From: Pseudoxanthomonas broegbernensis | GTDB lineage: Bacteria > Pseudomonadota > Gammaproteobacteria > Xanthomonadales > Xanthomonadaceae | Length of the DNA: 40,901 nucleotides | NCBI RefSeq assembly: GCF_014202435.1 | Contig: NZ_JACHGU010000013.1 | Coordinates: 1 to 40,901 of the forward strand | Direction of reading: 5' to 3' | Part shown: positions 22,425 to 31,561 of the stretch, piece by piece | Position numbering within the stretch: the first letter of the stretch is position 1 | Layout: the number at the start of each line of letters is the position of its first letter | The notes under the pieces: generated by a model | What the model was told of the DNA's origin: nothing | What the model saw: the letters and a program-made list of their open reading frames with translations, nothing else | Databases searched by the model: none | Program-made: the position numbers and the translations under genes

Positions 22425-23312
22425 TCAGAGGCCCTGTTCGTAGCGCACGTAGGGCACGGTGCCCTCGTCGGCCTCGCCGTTGGACGGCGCGAACGGATTG
22501 CGGCCGCGGGTGACCACGTTCTCGGCGCCGACGGTGAGCTGCCCGCTCCAGGGCGTGCGCCAGGTCAGGCCCAGGCCCAGGCCTTCCCACTTGCTGCCCG
22601 GCTGGTCGCGCATGTCGACGACCCGGCCGATGATGTTGGCGCTGAACGGGCCGTAGCCGCCGCCCACGCTCAGGCTCTTGCTGTCCCAGCGTTCGACCAG
22701 GCCCGGCGCGACTTCGGCCAGCGGGATCAGCCGGGCGCGGGCATAGGTGCCGGCGATGGAGACATAGGCCTCGGTGCCGATGGCCTTCTGGCCGAATACC
22801 TGCAGGTCGTGCTGCTCGATCCGGCCGGCGCCGGCAAGGGCCGGGCGGCCATCGGCGTCGAGCCAGGACGGCAGCGTCGCCGTCGCTTCCTGCGCGGTGC
22901 CGGCGGTGAAGCCGAAGCGGCTGCCCTGGTGGCCGATGGTGGTCGTCGCGGCCAGGCGCCGGCCGCGGGCGTCGTGCTCGTCGTCGCCCAGGCTGGCCAG
23001 CAGGCAGCGGCTGGCCAGGTTGCCGATGTTGGCGCCGCTGGTGCTGCTGCACAGCAGGCCCAGCGAATCGCCCGCGCTCAGCCCGAAGGCGGCGTCCAGC
23101 GAGTGGTTGCCCAGGCGCCAGCGGGTGTCCTGCCCGGCCTCGCGGGTGGGCTCCAGCAGCAGCACGGCCTCGACCTTGCCACTGCCCTTGTTCCACACCG
23201 GCAGCACGGTCTGCCCCTGCGCGCCGGCGGGCCTGCCCTGGGCATGCGCTCCCGTGGCCGCGGCAAGCGCGGTCAGCAGGAAAGCCAGCAGGGGCAGGCG
23301 GCGCAGGGACAT
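22425..23312 (-). CDS. Exported protein of unknown function (xanthomonad type)
   Basis: A 295-residue precursor with a clear signal peptide (MSLRRLPLLAFLLTALAAATG, cleavage after AHA, Q25). I do not recognise a characterised family. The mature part is glycine-rich with alternating hydrophobic residues and short strand-like segments, ending VPYVRYEQGL. That is compatible with an outer-membrane or beta-rich periplasmic protein. Two cysteines flank the CSSTSGANIGNLASRC region and may form a disulfide. The open frame begins 28 codons earlier, but the ATG ending at 23312 starts a proper signal sequence and lies downstream of a good promoter candidate. Confidence 0.75.
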   Translation of the reverse strand: MSLRRLPLLAFLLTALAAATGAHAQGRPAGAQGQTVLPVWNKGSGKVEAVLLLEPTREAGQDTRWRLGNHSLDAAFGLSAGDSLGLLCSSTSGANIGNLASRCLLASLGDDEHDARGRRLAATTTIGHQGSRFGFTAGTAQEATATLPSWLDADGRPALAGAGRIEQHDLQVFGQKAIGTEAYVSIAGTYARARLIPLAEVAPGLVERWDSKSLSVGGGYGPFSANIIGRVVDMRDQPGSKWEGLGLGLTWRTPWSGQLTVGAENVVTRGRNPFAPSNGEADEGTVPYVRYEQGL

Positions 23313-23380
23313 GGCAATTCGTTCAGACCCGAAACCGGAGGGACAGTTCCCCAGGCGACCCGGAAGACGCAGGGAATCCC

Positions 23381-23409
23381 ATGCTAGGGGATTCACAATT
23401 GATTAACAA
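23381..23409 (-). promoter_or_regulatory. Sigma70-type promoter candidate for the exported protein
   Basis: On the minus strand: -35 TTGTTA (complement 23404-23409), exactly 17 bp, -10 TAGCAT (complement 23381-23386), each 4 of 6 to consensus. It sits in the most AT-rich patch of this region, about 70 bp before the chosen start codon. Confidence 0.55.
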
Positions 23410-23459
23410 GCCGCGTGGTTTTGCCCGGGACGGGAGCCTGGCCGGCCCCCGGAAACCCG

Positions 23460-24395
23460 TCATTGCAGGCGCTCGGAGGCCGCTGCATTGGCTTCCGGTT
23501 GCGCGAACAGCGCGTCGATCCGGTCGCGGGGGATCAGGTACTGGCGGCCGCAGAACTCGCAGCGTACTTCTACCACGCCGCTGGCTTCGGCGGCGGCATG
23601 GACCTCGGCCTGGCCCAGGCCCCGCAGCATCCCCGCCACCCGCTCGTCGGAGCAGGAGCAGCCGAACCGGATCGGGCGCTCCTCCAGCAGCGTGGGCCGC
23701 TCCTGGTGGAACAGGCGGTGGACCAGCAGCGGCGGGGCGGTGGCCAGCAGTTCGGTTTCGCCCAGGGTGTCGAACAGCGCCCCAGCGCGGTCCCAGCCGT
23801 CGCTGTCGCCTTCCTCGCCGGGCAGCTTCTGCAGCATCAGGCCGGCGGCGGCATCGCCGTCGGCGGCCAGCCGCAGCCGGGTCGGGAGTTGCTCGGAACG
23901 GCGGAAGTAGTCCTCGAAGGCCTCGGCCAGCGACCCGGCCGCGTCCAGCGCCACCAGGCTCTGGTAGCGCTGCGGTTCGCGCGGGTCCAGGCCGGGGTTC
24001 TCGATGGTGACCGCCAGCAGCGCGCCGTCGCCCAGTCGCGACGGTTCGCGCGGGGCGTCGGCGCCTTCCTCCAGTTGGGCGATGCCGCGCACGGTGCCGG
24101 CGGCGGTGCATTCGGCGAACAGGGTGCGCAGCGGCCCGTCCGAGCGCACCTGGATCGACAGCCGCCCATCGACCTTCACGTGGCCGGTGAACAGGGTGGC
24201 CGCCGCCAGCGCCTCGCCCAGCAGGGCGCGGGCGCCGGACGGGTATTGCGCCTGCGACAGCAGTTCGCCCCAGCTTCCGCGCAGGCGCACGTAGACGCCG
24301 CGCACGCCGGCCCGGGGCAGCAGGAACCGCCCGCGGCGGTCGTCGCCGCCGGCTTCCATGTCTCCCGCGACGGGGGCGCCCTCGATCGTGTCCAT
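23460..24395 (-). CDS. hslO: Redox-regulated chaperone Hsp33
   Basis: Cytoplasmic holdase activated by oxidative unfolding. 311 residues from the ATG ending at 24395, or 299 from the one ending at 24359 (E. coli 292), so the shorter form is also plausible. The redox switch is intact: C246-x-C248 and C279-x2-C282 near the C-terminus (GCSCSD and CEFCGRQY), the four zinc ligands. The N-terminal half has family motifs [23 protein letters not shown] and GRLSIQV. It is transcribed towards the exported-protein gene and is divergent from mtgA. Confidence 0.94.
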   Translation of the reverse strand: MDTIEGAPVAGDMEAGGDDRRGRFLLPRAGVRGVYVRLRGSWGELLSQAQYPSGARALLGEALAAATLFTGHVKVDGRLSIQVRSDGPLRTLFAECTAAGTVRGIAQLEEGADAPREPSRLGDGALLAVTIENPGLDPREPQRYQSLVALDAAGSLAEAFEDYFRRSEQLPTRLRLAADGDAAAGLMLQKLPGEEGDSDGWDRAGALFDTLGETELLATAPPLLVHRLFHQERPTLLEERPIRFGCSCSDERVAGMLRGLGQAEVHAAAEASGVVEVRCEFCGRQYLIPRDRIDALFAQPEANAAASERLQ

Positions 24396-24536
24396 GCCCC
24401 CACAATGCGGGCATCGCGGCCGCTTTCCAAGATGCCGGTGCCGCGCGGCACCGGGTGGATACCGCCGCCAGCCGCTACCATCGCTACCAGCCCGGCCCGC
24501 AGGCCGGCAACCGGAGAGGCCCGCACCGAGCCAGCC

Positions 24537-25271
24537 ATGGACGAAGCCCCCCTCGCTCCCGTTCAGGCACCGCGCCGATGGCGCTGGCTGCGCCGGCTGT
24601 TGTGGTTGCCGGTCGCGTTCGTCGCCGCGACCGTGGCCCAGGTGGCGGTGCTGCGCTTCGTCGACCCTCCCACCTCGGCGTTCATGCTGGCCCGGCAGGC
24701 CGAAGCCTGGAGCCAGGGCGAATGGCGCTTCCGGGTGGCCTACGACTGGCGCGACCTGGACACGATCTCCCCGCACCTGCCGCTGGCGGTGATCGCCGCC
24801 GAGGATCAGCGCTTCGCCTCGCACTGGGGCTTCGACCTGGACGCCATCGAGCAGGCCATCGACCACAACGCGCGCGGCAAGCGCATCCGCGGCGGCAGCA
24901 CCATCAGCCAGCAGGTGGCCAAGAACCTGTTCCTGTGGCAGGGCCGCAGTTGGCTGCGCAAGGGCCTGGAAGCCTGGTACACGCTGCTGATCGAGGCGAT
25001 GTGGCCCAAGCGCCGGATCCTGGAGGTGCACGTCAACGTGGCCGAGTTCGGCGACGGCATCTACGGCGCCCAGGCGGCCGCGCGCAGCTACTGGCGCAAG
25101 GACGCGGCGCGGCTGACGATGGACGAGAGCGCGCGCCTGGCCGCGGTGCTGCCCGCGCCGCGGCGCTACAGCGCCAGCCGACCCGGGCCCTACGTGCAGC
25201 GGCGCGCGGCCTGGATCCAGCGGCAGATGCGCCAGATCGGCGGCCCCGACCACCTGCGCCGGCTGGACTGA
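24537..25271 (+). CDS. mtgA: Monofunctional peptidoglycan transglycosylase MtgA
   Basis: Polymerises lipid II into glycan strands at the inner membrane. The 244-residue product (E. coli 242) has one N-terminal membrane helix (about 21-40) and the GT51 motifs [14 protein letters not shown] (catalytic E89), [42 protein letters not shown] and [13 protein letters not shown]. The ATG at 24537 is chosen because upstream codons in the long open frame cover the hslO start region. It is followed after 26 bp by a glycosyltransferase gene on the same strand. Confidence 0.96.
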   Translation: MDEAPLAPVQAPRRWRWLRRLLWLPVAFVAATVAQVAVLRFVDPPTSAFMLARQAEAWSQGEWRFRVAYDWRDLDTISPHLPLAVIAAEDQRFASHWGFDLDAIEQAIDHNARGKRIRGGSTISQQVAKNLFLWQGRSWLRKGLEAWYTLLIEAMWPKRRILEVHVNVAEFGDGIYGAQAAARSYWRKDAARLTMDESARLAAVLPAPRRYSASRPGPYVQRRAAWIQRQMRQIGGPDHLRRLD

Positions 25272-25297
25272 GCGCGGGCGTTCCTTACCATCGGCGC

Positions 25298-26356
25298 ATG
25301 GACCTTCCCCCCGCCCACGCTTCCCGGAACGGCGCCCCCGCGCACGACGCGCTGACCGTGGTGGTGGCCGCGCACGACGAGGCGCAGTCGCTGCCGCTGC
25401 TGCATCCGCGCATCCGCGCCGCGCTGGATGCGCTGGACGGCCTGCGCACGCGGGTGCTGTACGTGGACGACGGCAGCGACGACGGGACCTGGGAGGTGCT
25501 GCAGGCGGTCGCTGGGTCCGATCCGGAGGTGTCGCTGCTGCGGCTGTCGCGCAACTTCGGCAAGGAGGCGGCGCTGACCGCTGGTCTGGACCGGGTGGAA
25601 GAGGGCGCGGCGATGATCCTGGACGCCGATGGCCAGGACCCGCCGGAACTGATCGCCCGGTTCGTCGGGCTGTGGCGCGAAGGCTACGACGACGTCTACG
25701 GCACCCGCATCGCGCGCGAGGGCGAGGGCTGGGTGCGGCGCGGGGCGGCGGCGGTGTTCTACCGGCTGATCGGCAGGCTGTCGCGCACGCCGGTGCCGGC
25801 CGACACCGGCGACTACCGGCTGCTGTCGGCGCGGGCGCTGGCCGCGCTGCGCGAACTGCGCGAACGGCACCGCTTCATGAAGGGCTTGTTCGGCTGGGTC
25901 GGGTTCCGCCGCGTCGCGGTGCCATACCGGCGCCAGCCGCGCCTGGCCGGGCGCAGCAAGTTCGGCCTGTGGCGGCTGTGGAACTTCGCCCTGGAAGGCA
26001 TCACCAGCTTCTCCACCGCGCCGCTGCGCATGGCCACCTACCTGGGCCTGCTCAGCGCGCTGGCGGCGTTCGCCGGCGGCGTGGTGGTGTTCGCCAAGAC
26101 CCTGCTGTGGGGCGACCCGGTGGCCGGCTGGACGACGATGATGGTGGTGATCCTGTTCCTGGGCGGCGTGCAGTTGATCGCGCTGGGCCTGATCGGCGAA
26201 TACCTCGGGCGCCTGTACGAGGAGGCCAAGCGGCGGCCGTTGTACCTGGTGGAGGCGTGGCAACCGGCGCGGTCGGGGGTATGCTGTGGGCAGCACGCTG
26301 ATGACGGAGGCGTTCATGCGCACGGTACGTCAACTGCTGGCGGACAAGCCGGCTGA
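25298..26356 (+). CDS. GT2 glycosyltransferase, GtrB/DPM1-like
   Basis: Polyprenyl-phosphate sugar transferase type (GtrB/ArnC-like). Transfers a sugar from a nucleotide donor to undecaprenyl phosphate on the cytoplasmic face. The 352-residue product has DDGS at 57-60, the DxD motif within DADGQDPPE (109-111), the TGDYRLLS segment and HRFMKGLFGWVGF. Two C-terminal membrane helices follow (LRMATYLGLLSALAAFAGGVVVF and MMVVILFLGGVQLIALGLIGEYLG). Family members usually end soon after the GRLYEE(A/V)KRRPLYLV motif. Here about 34 extra residues of odd composition run on and overlap the CBS gene by 41 bp, so the true end may differ. Confidence 0.9.
   Translation: MDLPPAHASRNGAPAHDALTVVVAAHDEAQSLPLLHPRIRAALDALDGLRTRVLYVDDGSDDGTWEVLQAVAGSDPEVSLLRLSRNFGKEAALTAGLDRVEEGAAMILDADGQDPPELIARFVGLWREGYDDVYGTRIAREGEGWVRRGAAAVFYRLIGRLSRTPVPADTGDYRLLSARALAALRELRERHRFMKGLFGWVGFRRVAVPYRRQPRLAGRSKFGLWRLWNFALEGITSFSTAPLRMATYLGLLSALAAFAGGVVVFAKTLLWGDPVAGWTTMMVVILFLGGVQLIALGLIGEYLGRLYEEAKRRPLYLVEAWQPARSGVCCGQHADDGGVHAHGTSTAGGQAG
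26306..26310 (+). promoter_or_regulatory. Shine-Dalgarno fixing the CBS-protein start
   Basis: GGAGG, five bases before the ATG at 26316. It favours that start over the GTG at 26286 and the ATG at 26301. Confidence 0.65.
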
Positions 26357-26744
26357 AGTCTACGCGGTGGCGCCCGATGCGCCGGTGGTCGAGGCGATCC
26401 GGCTGATGGCCGACAAGTCGATAGGCGCGGTGCTGGTGCTGCGCGGCGAGATGCTGGCCGGGATCCTTTCCGAGCGCGACTACGCGCGCAAGGTGGTGCT
26501 GCAGGGGCGTTCCTCCGCCGACACCCCGGTCAGCGCGATCATGACCGCGCAGGTGGTGACGGTGGAGCCGGACACCGCCGTGCCGCGCTGCATGCGCCTG
26601 ATGACCGACCGCCGCATCCGCCACCTGCCGGTGATGGAAAGTGGCCGCGTGGTCGGCGTGATCTCCATCGGCGACCTGGTCAAGGCGGTGATCGCCGACC
26701 AGCAACTGGAACTGGAGCAGTTGCAGCGCTACATCGCTGGCTGA
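26316..26744 (+). CDS. CBS-domain pair protein
   Basis: A 142-residue protein made of two CBS domains and nothing else. The first (about 8-62) contains VVEAIRLMADKSIGAVLVL…GILSERDYARKVVLQG; the second (about 75-132) contains VTVEPDTAVPRCMRLMTDRRIRHLPVMESGRVVGVISIGDLVKAVI. Such stand-alone pairs bind adenine nucleotides and act as energy or redox sensors; the partner is unknown. The start is set by a GGAGG. It overlaps the end of the glycosyltransferase frame, suggesting co-transcription. Confidence 0.92.
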   Translation: MRTVRQLLADKPAEVYAVAPDAPVVEAIRLMADKSIGAVLVLRGEMLAGILSERDYARKVVLQGRSSADTPVSAIMTAQVVTVEPDTAVPRCMRLMTDRRIRHLPVMESGRVVGVISIGDLVKAVIADQQLELEQLQRYIAG

Positions 26745-26819
26745 GCGGCCTGCGCCGCCGGGGCTTGTCTGCTTGCCGGGCCTCCCCCGCATCGAGTGCG
26801 GAGCAGGCAGCGCCTTTTC

Positions 26820-28805
26820 CTAGCGTGCGTACTGCCCGCCGCAGTCGCTGTCCTCGCCCGGGCCGGTCTCGAAGGTGGCCAGCAGCGCCGCCGGCGGCGC
26901 GATGCTGCCCAGGGCCAGGGCGATGGCGCCGCGCAGGCCCAGCGCGGCCATGTCCGGGCGGAAGGACGGGTCCTTGAACGTGCCGCCCACGCGCAGCGGC
27001 GAGCGCAGGGTGAGCAGGCTGCGGTCCTTCGGCCGCGGCTTCAGCAGCAGGTCCAGGCGCTCGTCCTTCAGGCTCACCGTACCCTCGCCGACGACGATCG
27101 TGTCGGTGGTGTCGAAGGCCAGTGCGCGCGAGGTCATCAGCCCGTCCTCCACGCCGAAGTCGGCGAAGGCGCAGCGGATCGGCACCTGGCGGTCCTGGGT
27201 CAGCAGGAACTTGAGCGCCTCGGCGATGTCCAGGCCGGCCAGTTCCATGACCAGGTTGCTGATCCGGCCGCGGCCCATGCCCAGGCCCACCTCGCCGTCG
27301 GCGCTGCCGAGGATGGCCGCCACGGAGTTGCCGCGGCCGTGCAGGACGATGTCGCCGCCGATGCGGCCCACCGCGCCCTGGGCCAGTTCGGCCTGGGCGA
27401 ACAGCTTGGGCAGTTCCACGCCGCGCACCGCGATCCGCGCGCGGGTGTCGATCGGTTCGCCGCGGGCGTTCATGCGGAGGGTGGCGCGCACGTCGCCGCC
27501 GGCCACGCCGAAGTTCAGCGGCTCCAGCCGCAGCATGCCGGTGTCCAGCAGCAGGCGCGCGTCCATGTCCTCGATCATCGGCAGGCTGGGCGCGTGGATC
27601 TTCTGCGCGCGCCAGCGCACGTCCGCGTCCATGGCGTTGAGCTTGGCCAGGTCGTACGGGGTGTCCGGCAGCAGCCGCGGGCTGGCGGCGCGGCGCGCGG
27701 CCTCGGCCTTCTGCGCGGGATTGGCGGTCTCGTCGGCGCCGGTGGACGGCGGTGCGCCGAGGAAGCCGGCCAGGTCGTCGAAGTCCAGCCGGCGCGAGAG
27801 CAGTTGCGCGGTGAACATCGGCCGCGCGCCGGAGACGTCCACCTTCACGTCGCCGGCCAGGTCGCTGTCGCCGACCTTGCCTTCGAAACCCTCGTAGCGC
27901 CACAGGTCGCCGCTGCGCAGCAGGCGTCCGTCCAGGGCGTAGGGCGGGGAGGGCGGCAGGGCCAGGCCGAGCAGCGGGTACAGGTCTTCCAGGTCCTGCC
28001 CGGACAGTTTCATCCGCAGGTCGAAGGCCTGGAACCGGAACGGGTTGGTGAGCGTGCCGCTGGCGCTGGCGCGGGTGGCGCCGGCGCGCGCGTCCAGGTC
28101 GACGCGGTAGGGGGTGTCGGTGTCGGCCAGGTCCAGCGGCGAGGCCGCCCGGCCTTCCAGGCGGAACGCCGCGCCACGCCAGTGGCCCTTGCCGTCCACC
28201 CGCACCGGCGACCCGGCATCGCGTCCCTCCCGGGCTGCGGGCGCCACGCTGGACAGGGCGATGTCGATGTCGGTCTTCTGGGCCGCGTCGGTGAAGCGCA
28301 GGCGGCCGTCCTCGATCCACAACCGGTCCAGGCGCCAGCGCGGCGGGCCGGGGTCGGCCTTGGCCCGGCCGTCGCCGAACACCCAGTTGCCACCGGCGCC
28401 CTCGGGCGCGGTCTCCAGCCGGATGTCCGGCCGGACGGCGCGGACTTCCTTCATCCGCAGGCGCAGCGCCAGCAGCGGCCAGGGGGCGATGTCGATCTCC
28501 ACGCGCTCGGCGCTGCCCATGCGCGGCTCCTTCGACCAGGCCGCGTTGGCCAGGCGCAGGCGCTCGGCGGAGACGGTGATGGTGCGGCCCAGGTCCACGT
28601 CCAGGTCGCCTTCGATGCGGAGCTCGCGTCCGGTGGCGGCGCCGACCGCCCGTTCCAGCGGCGGCTTGAACCAGTTCCAGTCGAACAGCAGCCACAGCAC
28701 CAGCAGGACCGCGGCCACCGCGCCCAGCACGATGCCGGTGCGCCGCGAAGGGCGCCATCGGCGCAGGCGCCGCATGCGGCCGGGCGTGGGCGGGGCGGGG
28801 TCCAT
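26820..28805 (-). CDS. AsmA-family envelope protein
   Basis: A 661-residue inner-membrane-anchored protein of the AsmA family, linked to lipid transport and outer-membrane homeostasis. An arginine-rich N-terminus leads to one membrane helix (about 23-43, GIVLGAVAAVLLVLWLLFDWNWFKPPLE). A long periplasmic beta-rich region follows with AsmA signatures: LERAVGAATGRELRIEGDL, LANAAWSKEPRM, and the C-terminal NLVMELAGLDIAEALKFLL…SLKDERLDLLLKPRPKD…LGSIAPPAALLATFETGPGEDSDC. The first ATG (28805) is used; an internal Met at residue 11 is also possible. Downstream of the hemolysin III gene on the same strand, 86 bp away. Confidence 0.9.
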   Translation of the reverse strand: MDPAPPTPGRMRRLRRWRPSRRTGIVLGAVAAVLLVLWLLFDWNWFKPPLERAVGAATGRELRIEGDLDVDLGRTITVSAERLRLANAAWSKEPRMGSAERVEIDIAPWPLLALRLRMKEVRAVRPDIRLETAPEGAGGNWVFGDGRAKADPGPPRWRLDRLWIEDGRLRFTDAAQKTDIDIALSSVAPAAREGRDAGSPVRVDGKGHWRGAAFRLEGRAASPLDLADTDTPYRVDLDARAGATRASASGTLTNPFRFQAFDLRMKLSGQDLEDLYPLLGLALPPSPPYALDGRLLRSGDLWRYEGFEGKVGDSDLAGDVKVDVSGARPMFTAQLLSRRLDFDDLAGFLGAPPSTGADETANPAQKAEAARRAASPRLLPDTPYDLAKLNAMDADVRWRAQKIHAPSLPMIEDMDARLLLDTGMLRLEPLNFGVAGGDVRATLRMNARGEPIDTRARIAVRGVELPKLFAQAELAQGAVGRIGGDIVLHGRGNSVAAILGSADGEVGLGMGRGRISNLVMELAGLDIAEALKFLLTQDRQVPIRCAFADFGVEDGLMTSRALAFDTTDTIVVGEGTVSLKDERLDLLLKPRPKDRSLLTLRSPLRVGGTFKDPSFRPDMAALGLRGAIALALGSIAPPAALLATFETGPGEDSDCGGQYAR

Positions 28806-28891
28806 GCGGCCAGTATCGGCAGGCCGCGTGGACGCGATGCGAACGCGCGCGGCAAGGGTTCAGCGAGCGCAGCGCCGCCGCCGCCGCGAGG

Positions 28892-29512
28892 TCACAGGAC
28901 CTGCGCGGTCACCGCCACGAAATGGCACACGCTGCCGCCGATCACGAACATGTGCCAGATCGCGTGCGAATAGGGGATCGATTCGCGGTGGTAGAAGTAC
29001 GTGCCCAGCGTGTAGGACACGCCGCCGGCCAGCAGCCAGCCCAGGGTCCAGCCGTCCAGCGAGACCAGCAGCGGCTTGATCGCCACGATCACCAGCCAGC
29101 CCATGGCGATGTAGATGGCGGTGGACAGGCGCTTGAAGCGGCCGGTGTAGAACAGCTTGAACACCACCCCGGCGATGGCCAGGGTCCAGATGGCGGCGAA
29201 CAGGCCCCAGCCCCATGGCCCGCGCAGGCCGATCAGGGTGAAGGGCGTGTAGCTGCCGGCGATGAGCAGGTAGATGGCGCAGTGGTCGAACACCTTCAGC
29301 CGGCCCTTGGCCACCGGGTGCTGGATCGCGTGGTAGAGGGTGGAGGCCACGTAGAGCAGCAGCAGGGCCACGCCGAACACGATCGCGCCGCTGAGCTGCC
29401 AGGCGTCGCCGTAGATCGCCGCCAGGGTGATCAGCACCGCCCCGGCGGCCAGCGCCGCCACCGCGCCCAGGCCGTGGGTCAGCGCGCTGGCGATTTCGTC
29501 GCGGATGTCCAT
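28892..29512 (-). CDS. trhA: Hemolysin III / PAQR-family membrane protein
   Basis: A 206-residue inner-membrane protein with seven hydrophobic helices. Conserved metal-site motifs of the hemolysin III/TrhA (YqfA) family are present: STLYHAIQH, FDHCAIYLLIAGSYTPFTL and, at the end, YSHAIWHMFVIGGSVCHFVAV. TrhA of E. coli affects membrane energetics and fatty-acid balance; haemolysis is not an established natural role. The symbol is by family, not by a close match. It lies between prfC and the AsmA gene, all on the minus strand. Confidence 0.9.
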   Translation of the reverse strand: MDIRDEIASALTHGLGAVAALAAGAVLITLAAIYGDAWQLSGAIVFGVALLLLYVASTLYHAIQHPVAKGRLKVFDHCAIYLLIAGSYTPFTLIGLRGPWGWGLFAAIWTLAIAGVVFKLFYTGRFKRLSTAIYIAMGWLVIVAIKPLLVSLDGWTLGWLLAGGVSYTLGTYFYHRESIPYSHAIWHMFVIGGSVCHFVAVTAQVL

Positions 29513-29522
29513 CAGGTGGTCG

Positions 29523-29536
29523 GCCCGCTTGCGGGC
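29523..29536. other. Short perfect stem-loop before hemolysin III gene
   Basis: GCCCGC and GCGGGC around TT, 11 bp upstream of the hemolysin III start codon on its own strand. It could mask the ribosome-binding region or act as a processing site. No clear Shine-Dalgarno sequence is visible. Confidence 0.3.
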
Positions 29537-29589
29537 GCGAAGGGTCCGGAGGCGGGGGGCTCGATCATGGCGCCGGGTACGTTAACGCA

Positions 29590-29619
29590 ACGCCGCAGGG
29601 CGGTGCAGTGCCGCGGCGT
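29590..29619 (-). terminator. Possible terminator after prfC
   Basis: Arms ACGCCGC (29590-29596) and GCGGCGT (29613-29619) with an additional inner GGC/GCC pairing, 8 bp beyond the prfC stop on the minus strand. The sequence past the hairpin (TGCGTTAAC) is only moderately T-rich. Confidence 0.4.
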
Positions 29620-29627
29620 GGCGCGGT

Positions 29628-31244
29628 TCAGGCTTTGGCCGGGTCGGCGGCGATGCCGTGCGCATGCTCGCGGGTGGCCAGGAAGGTCACGTCCGGCGCG
29701 CGCTCCTGGGCCAGTTGCAGGTTGACCCGGGTGGGCGCCAGGTAGACCAGCTCGCCGGCCGCGTCGATGGCCAGGTTGTTGGCGTTCTTCTCGCGGAACT
29801 CCTCCAGCTTGCGTTCGTCGGCGCAGCGGATCCAGCGCGCGGTGACCACGCCCACCGGCTCGAAGATCGCGTCCACGCCATACTCGTCCTTCAGCCGGTA
29901 GGCGACCACGTCGAACTGCAGCACGCCCACCGCGCCCAGGACCAGGTCGTTGCTCATCAGCGGGCGGAAGAACTGGGTGGCGCCTTCCTCCGAGAGCTGG
30001 GCCAGGCCCTTCTGCAACTGCTTGAGCTTGAGCGGATCGCGCAGGCGCGCGCGGCGGAACAGTTCCGGGGCGAAGTTGGGGATGCCGGTGAAGCTCAGCG
30101 CCTCGCCCTCGGTGAAGGTGTCGCCGATGGCCACGGTGCCGTGGTTGTGGATGCCGATCACGTCCCCGGGATACGCCTCGGCGGCGATCTCGCGGTCGGA
30201 GGCCATGAAGGTCAGCGCGTTGGCCAGCTTGACCTCCTTGCCGCTGCGCACGTGCAGGGCCTTCATGCCGGCGCTGAACTTGCCCGAGCACACCCGCATG
30301 AACGCCACCCGGTCGCGGTGCTGCGGGTCCATGTTGGCCTGGATCTTGAACACGAAGCCGGTCAGTTTCGGCTCGGCCGGCCCCACCTCGCGGCCGGTGG
30401 TCGCGCGCGGCTGCGGCGGCGGTGCGTACTGGACGAAGAAGTCCAGCAGCGGCTGCACGCCGAAGTTGTTCACGCCCGAGCCAAAGAACACCGGGGTCTG
30501 CTCGCCGCGCAGGTACTTGCCGTGGTCGAAGACATCGGCCGCGCCCTGCACCAGCTCCAGTTCCTCGCGCAGTTGGGCGAGCGTGCCGGCGCCGATCTTC
30601 TGCTCCAGCCCCGGCGCGTCCAGCGAGGGGAAGATGGTGGAATCCTGGCGGGTGAAGTTGCGGCCGGGCTCGTACAGGTGCACCTCGCCCGAGGCCAGGT
30701 GGACCACGCCCTTCAGCCGCTGGCCCATGCCGATGGGCCAGGTCACCGGCGCGCAGCGGATGCCCAGCACCGTCTCGATCTCGTCCAGCAGGTCGATCGG
30801 GTCCTTGCCCTCGCGGTCGAGCTTGTTGATGAAGGTCATGATCGGGGTGTCGCGCAGGCGGCACACCTCCATCAGCTTGATCGTGCGCTCCTCCACGCCC
30901 TTGGCCACGTCGATCACCATCAGCGCCGAGTCCACCGCGGTGAGCACGCGGTAGGTGTCCTCGCCGAAGTCGGCGTGGCCGGGGGTGTCGAGCAGGTTGA
31001 CGATGCGGCCCTCGTAGGGGAACTGCATCACCGAGGAGGTCACCGAGATGCCGCGCTCCTTCTCCAGCGCCATCCAGTCGGAGGTGGCGTGGCGCGTGGT
31101 CTTGCGCGACTTCACCGAGCCGGCCATCTGGATCGCCCCGCCGAACAGCAGCAGCTTCTCGGTCAGCGTGGTCTTGCCGGCGTCGGGGTGGGAAATGATC
31201 GCGAAGGTGCGCCGGCGCGCGGCTTCGGTGGAGGCTTCGGGCAT
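29628..31244 (-). CDS. prfC: Peptide chain release factor 3 (RF3)
   Basis: GTPase that recycles release factors 1 and 2 from the ribosome. 538 residues (E. coli 529). G1 SHPDAGKTT near residue 18, switch [14 protein letters not shown]3 DTPGHADF, G4 NKLD. RF3-specific parts are [15 protein letters not shown] and, downstream, [23 protein letters not shown] and [19 protein letters not shown]. The ATG ending at 31244 is chosen because the family begins about eight residues before [13 protein letters not shown] perfect -10 hexamer lies 45 bp upstream. Confidence 0.97.
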   Translation of the reverse strand: MPEASTEAARRRTFAIISHPDAGKTTLTEKLLLFGGAIQMAGSVKSRKTTRHATSDWMALEKERGISVTSSVMQFPYEGRIVNLLDTPGHADFGEDTYRVLTAVDSALMVIDVAKGVEERTIKLMEVCRLRDTPIMTFINKLDREGKDPIDLLDEIETVLGIRCAPVTWPIGMGQRLKGVVHLASGEVHLYEPGRNFTRQDSTIFPSLDAPGLEQKIGAGTLAQLREELELVQGAADVFDHGKYLRGEQTPVFFGSGVNNFGVQPLLDFFVQYAPPPQPRATTGREVGPAEPKLTGFVFKIQANMDPQHRDRVAFMRVCSGKFSAGMKALHVRSGKEVKLANALTFMASDREIAAEAYPGDVIGIHNHGTVAIGDTFTEGEALSFTGIPNFAPELFRRARLRDPLKLKQLQKGLAQLSEEGATQFFRPLMSNDLVLGAVGVLQFDVVAYRLKDEYGVDAIFEPVGVVTARWIRCADERKLEEFREKNANNLAIDAAGELVYLAPTRVNLQLAQERAPDVTFLATREHAHGIAADPAKA

Positions 31245-31288
31245 GGGGGCGGGCGCCGTGGGGCGCGCTGGCGGGCGGAAAGCCGGCG

Positions 31289-31294
31289 ATTATA
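31289..31294 (-). promoter_or_regulatory. Perfect -10 element upstream of prfC
   Basis: TATAAT on the minus strand in otherwise very GC-rich sequence, placing a start site about 37 bases before the prfC ATG. No recognisable -35 at 15-18 bp, so an activator or an extended contact may be needed. Confidence 0.5.
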
Positions 31295-31320
31295 CGGGGT
31301 GGCCAGGATCGGACGGGGCC

Positions 31321-31373
31321 GCCTCCGTGTGCCGGAGGCGCAGGATGCTCCTGCAACGGCACATGGATGTGCC
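31321..31373. promoter_or_regulatory. Three consecutive perfect stem-loops between prfC and the M23 gene
   Basis: Loop 1: GCCTCCG-TGTGC-CGGAGGC (31321-31339). Loop 2 starts at the very next base: GCAGGA-TGC-TCCTGC (31340-31354). Loop 3: GGCACAT-GG-ATGTGCC (31358-31373). They lie upstream of the prfC -10 element and beyond the M23 gene's 3' end, so they could end or process the M23 transcript or serve as protein-binding sites. Confidence 0.5.
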
Positions 31374-31561
31374 ACGGCCGCGAGTCAAAGATAAGGAGGC
31401 CGTCCCGAGGGGTGGGCCATGCCCTCCAGAGCGCGGCGGCCCCGTCCGCAGCCGTGCCCCCCGAGGCCGTTTGCCGTTGCCGTTCGAGGGTCGGCGGGAT
31501 GGTCGCCCGCCCGGGGGGATGGCGGTCGCGCCCGAAGGCGCTTCTGCCAAGGGAGCGTGTT
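31374..31561. other. Non-coding part of the prfC-M23 spacer
   Basis: No gene seen. It contains a perfect ribosome-binding consensus TAAGGAGG at 31392-31399 (+ strand) without a start codon at normal distance. A GCCGTTGCCGTTCGA-type segment (31470-31500) resembles one at 37482-37510. Confidence 0.4.

Noticed and set aside
28892..29512. Virulence haemolysin
   Set aside because: The hemolysin III name is historical; the sequence is a PAQR/TrhA-type membrane protein found widely in harmless bacteria.
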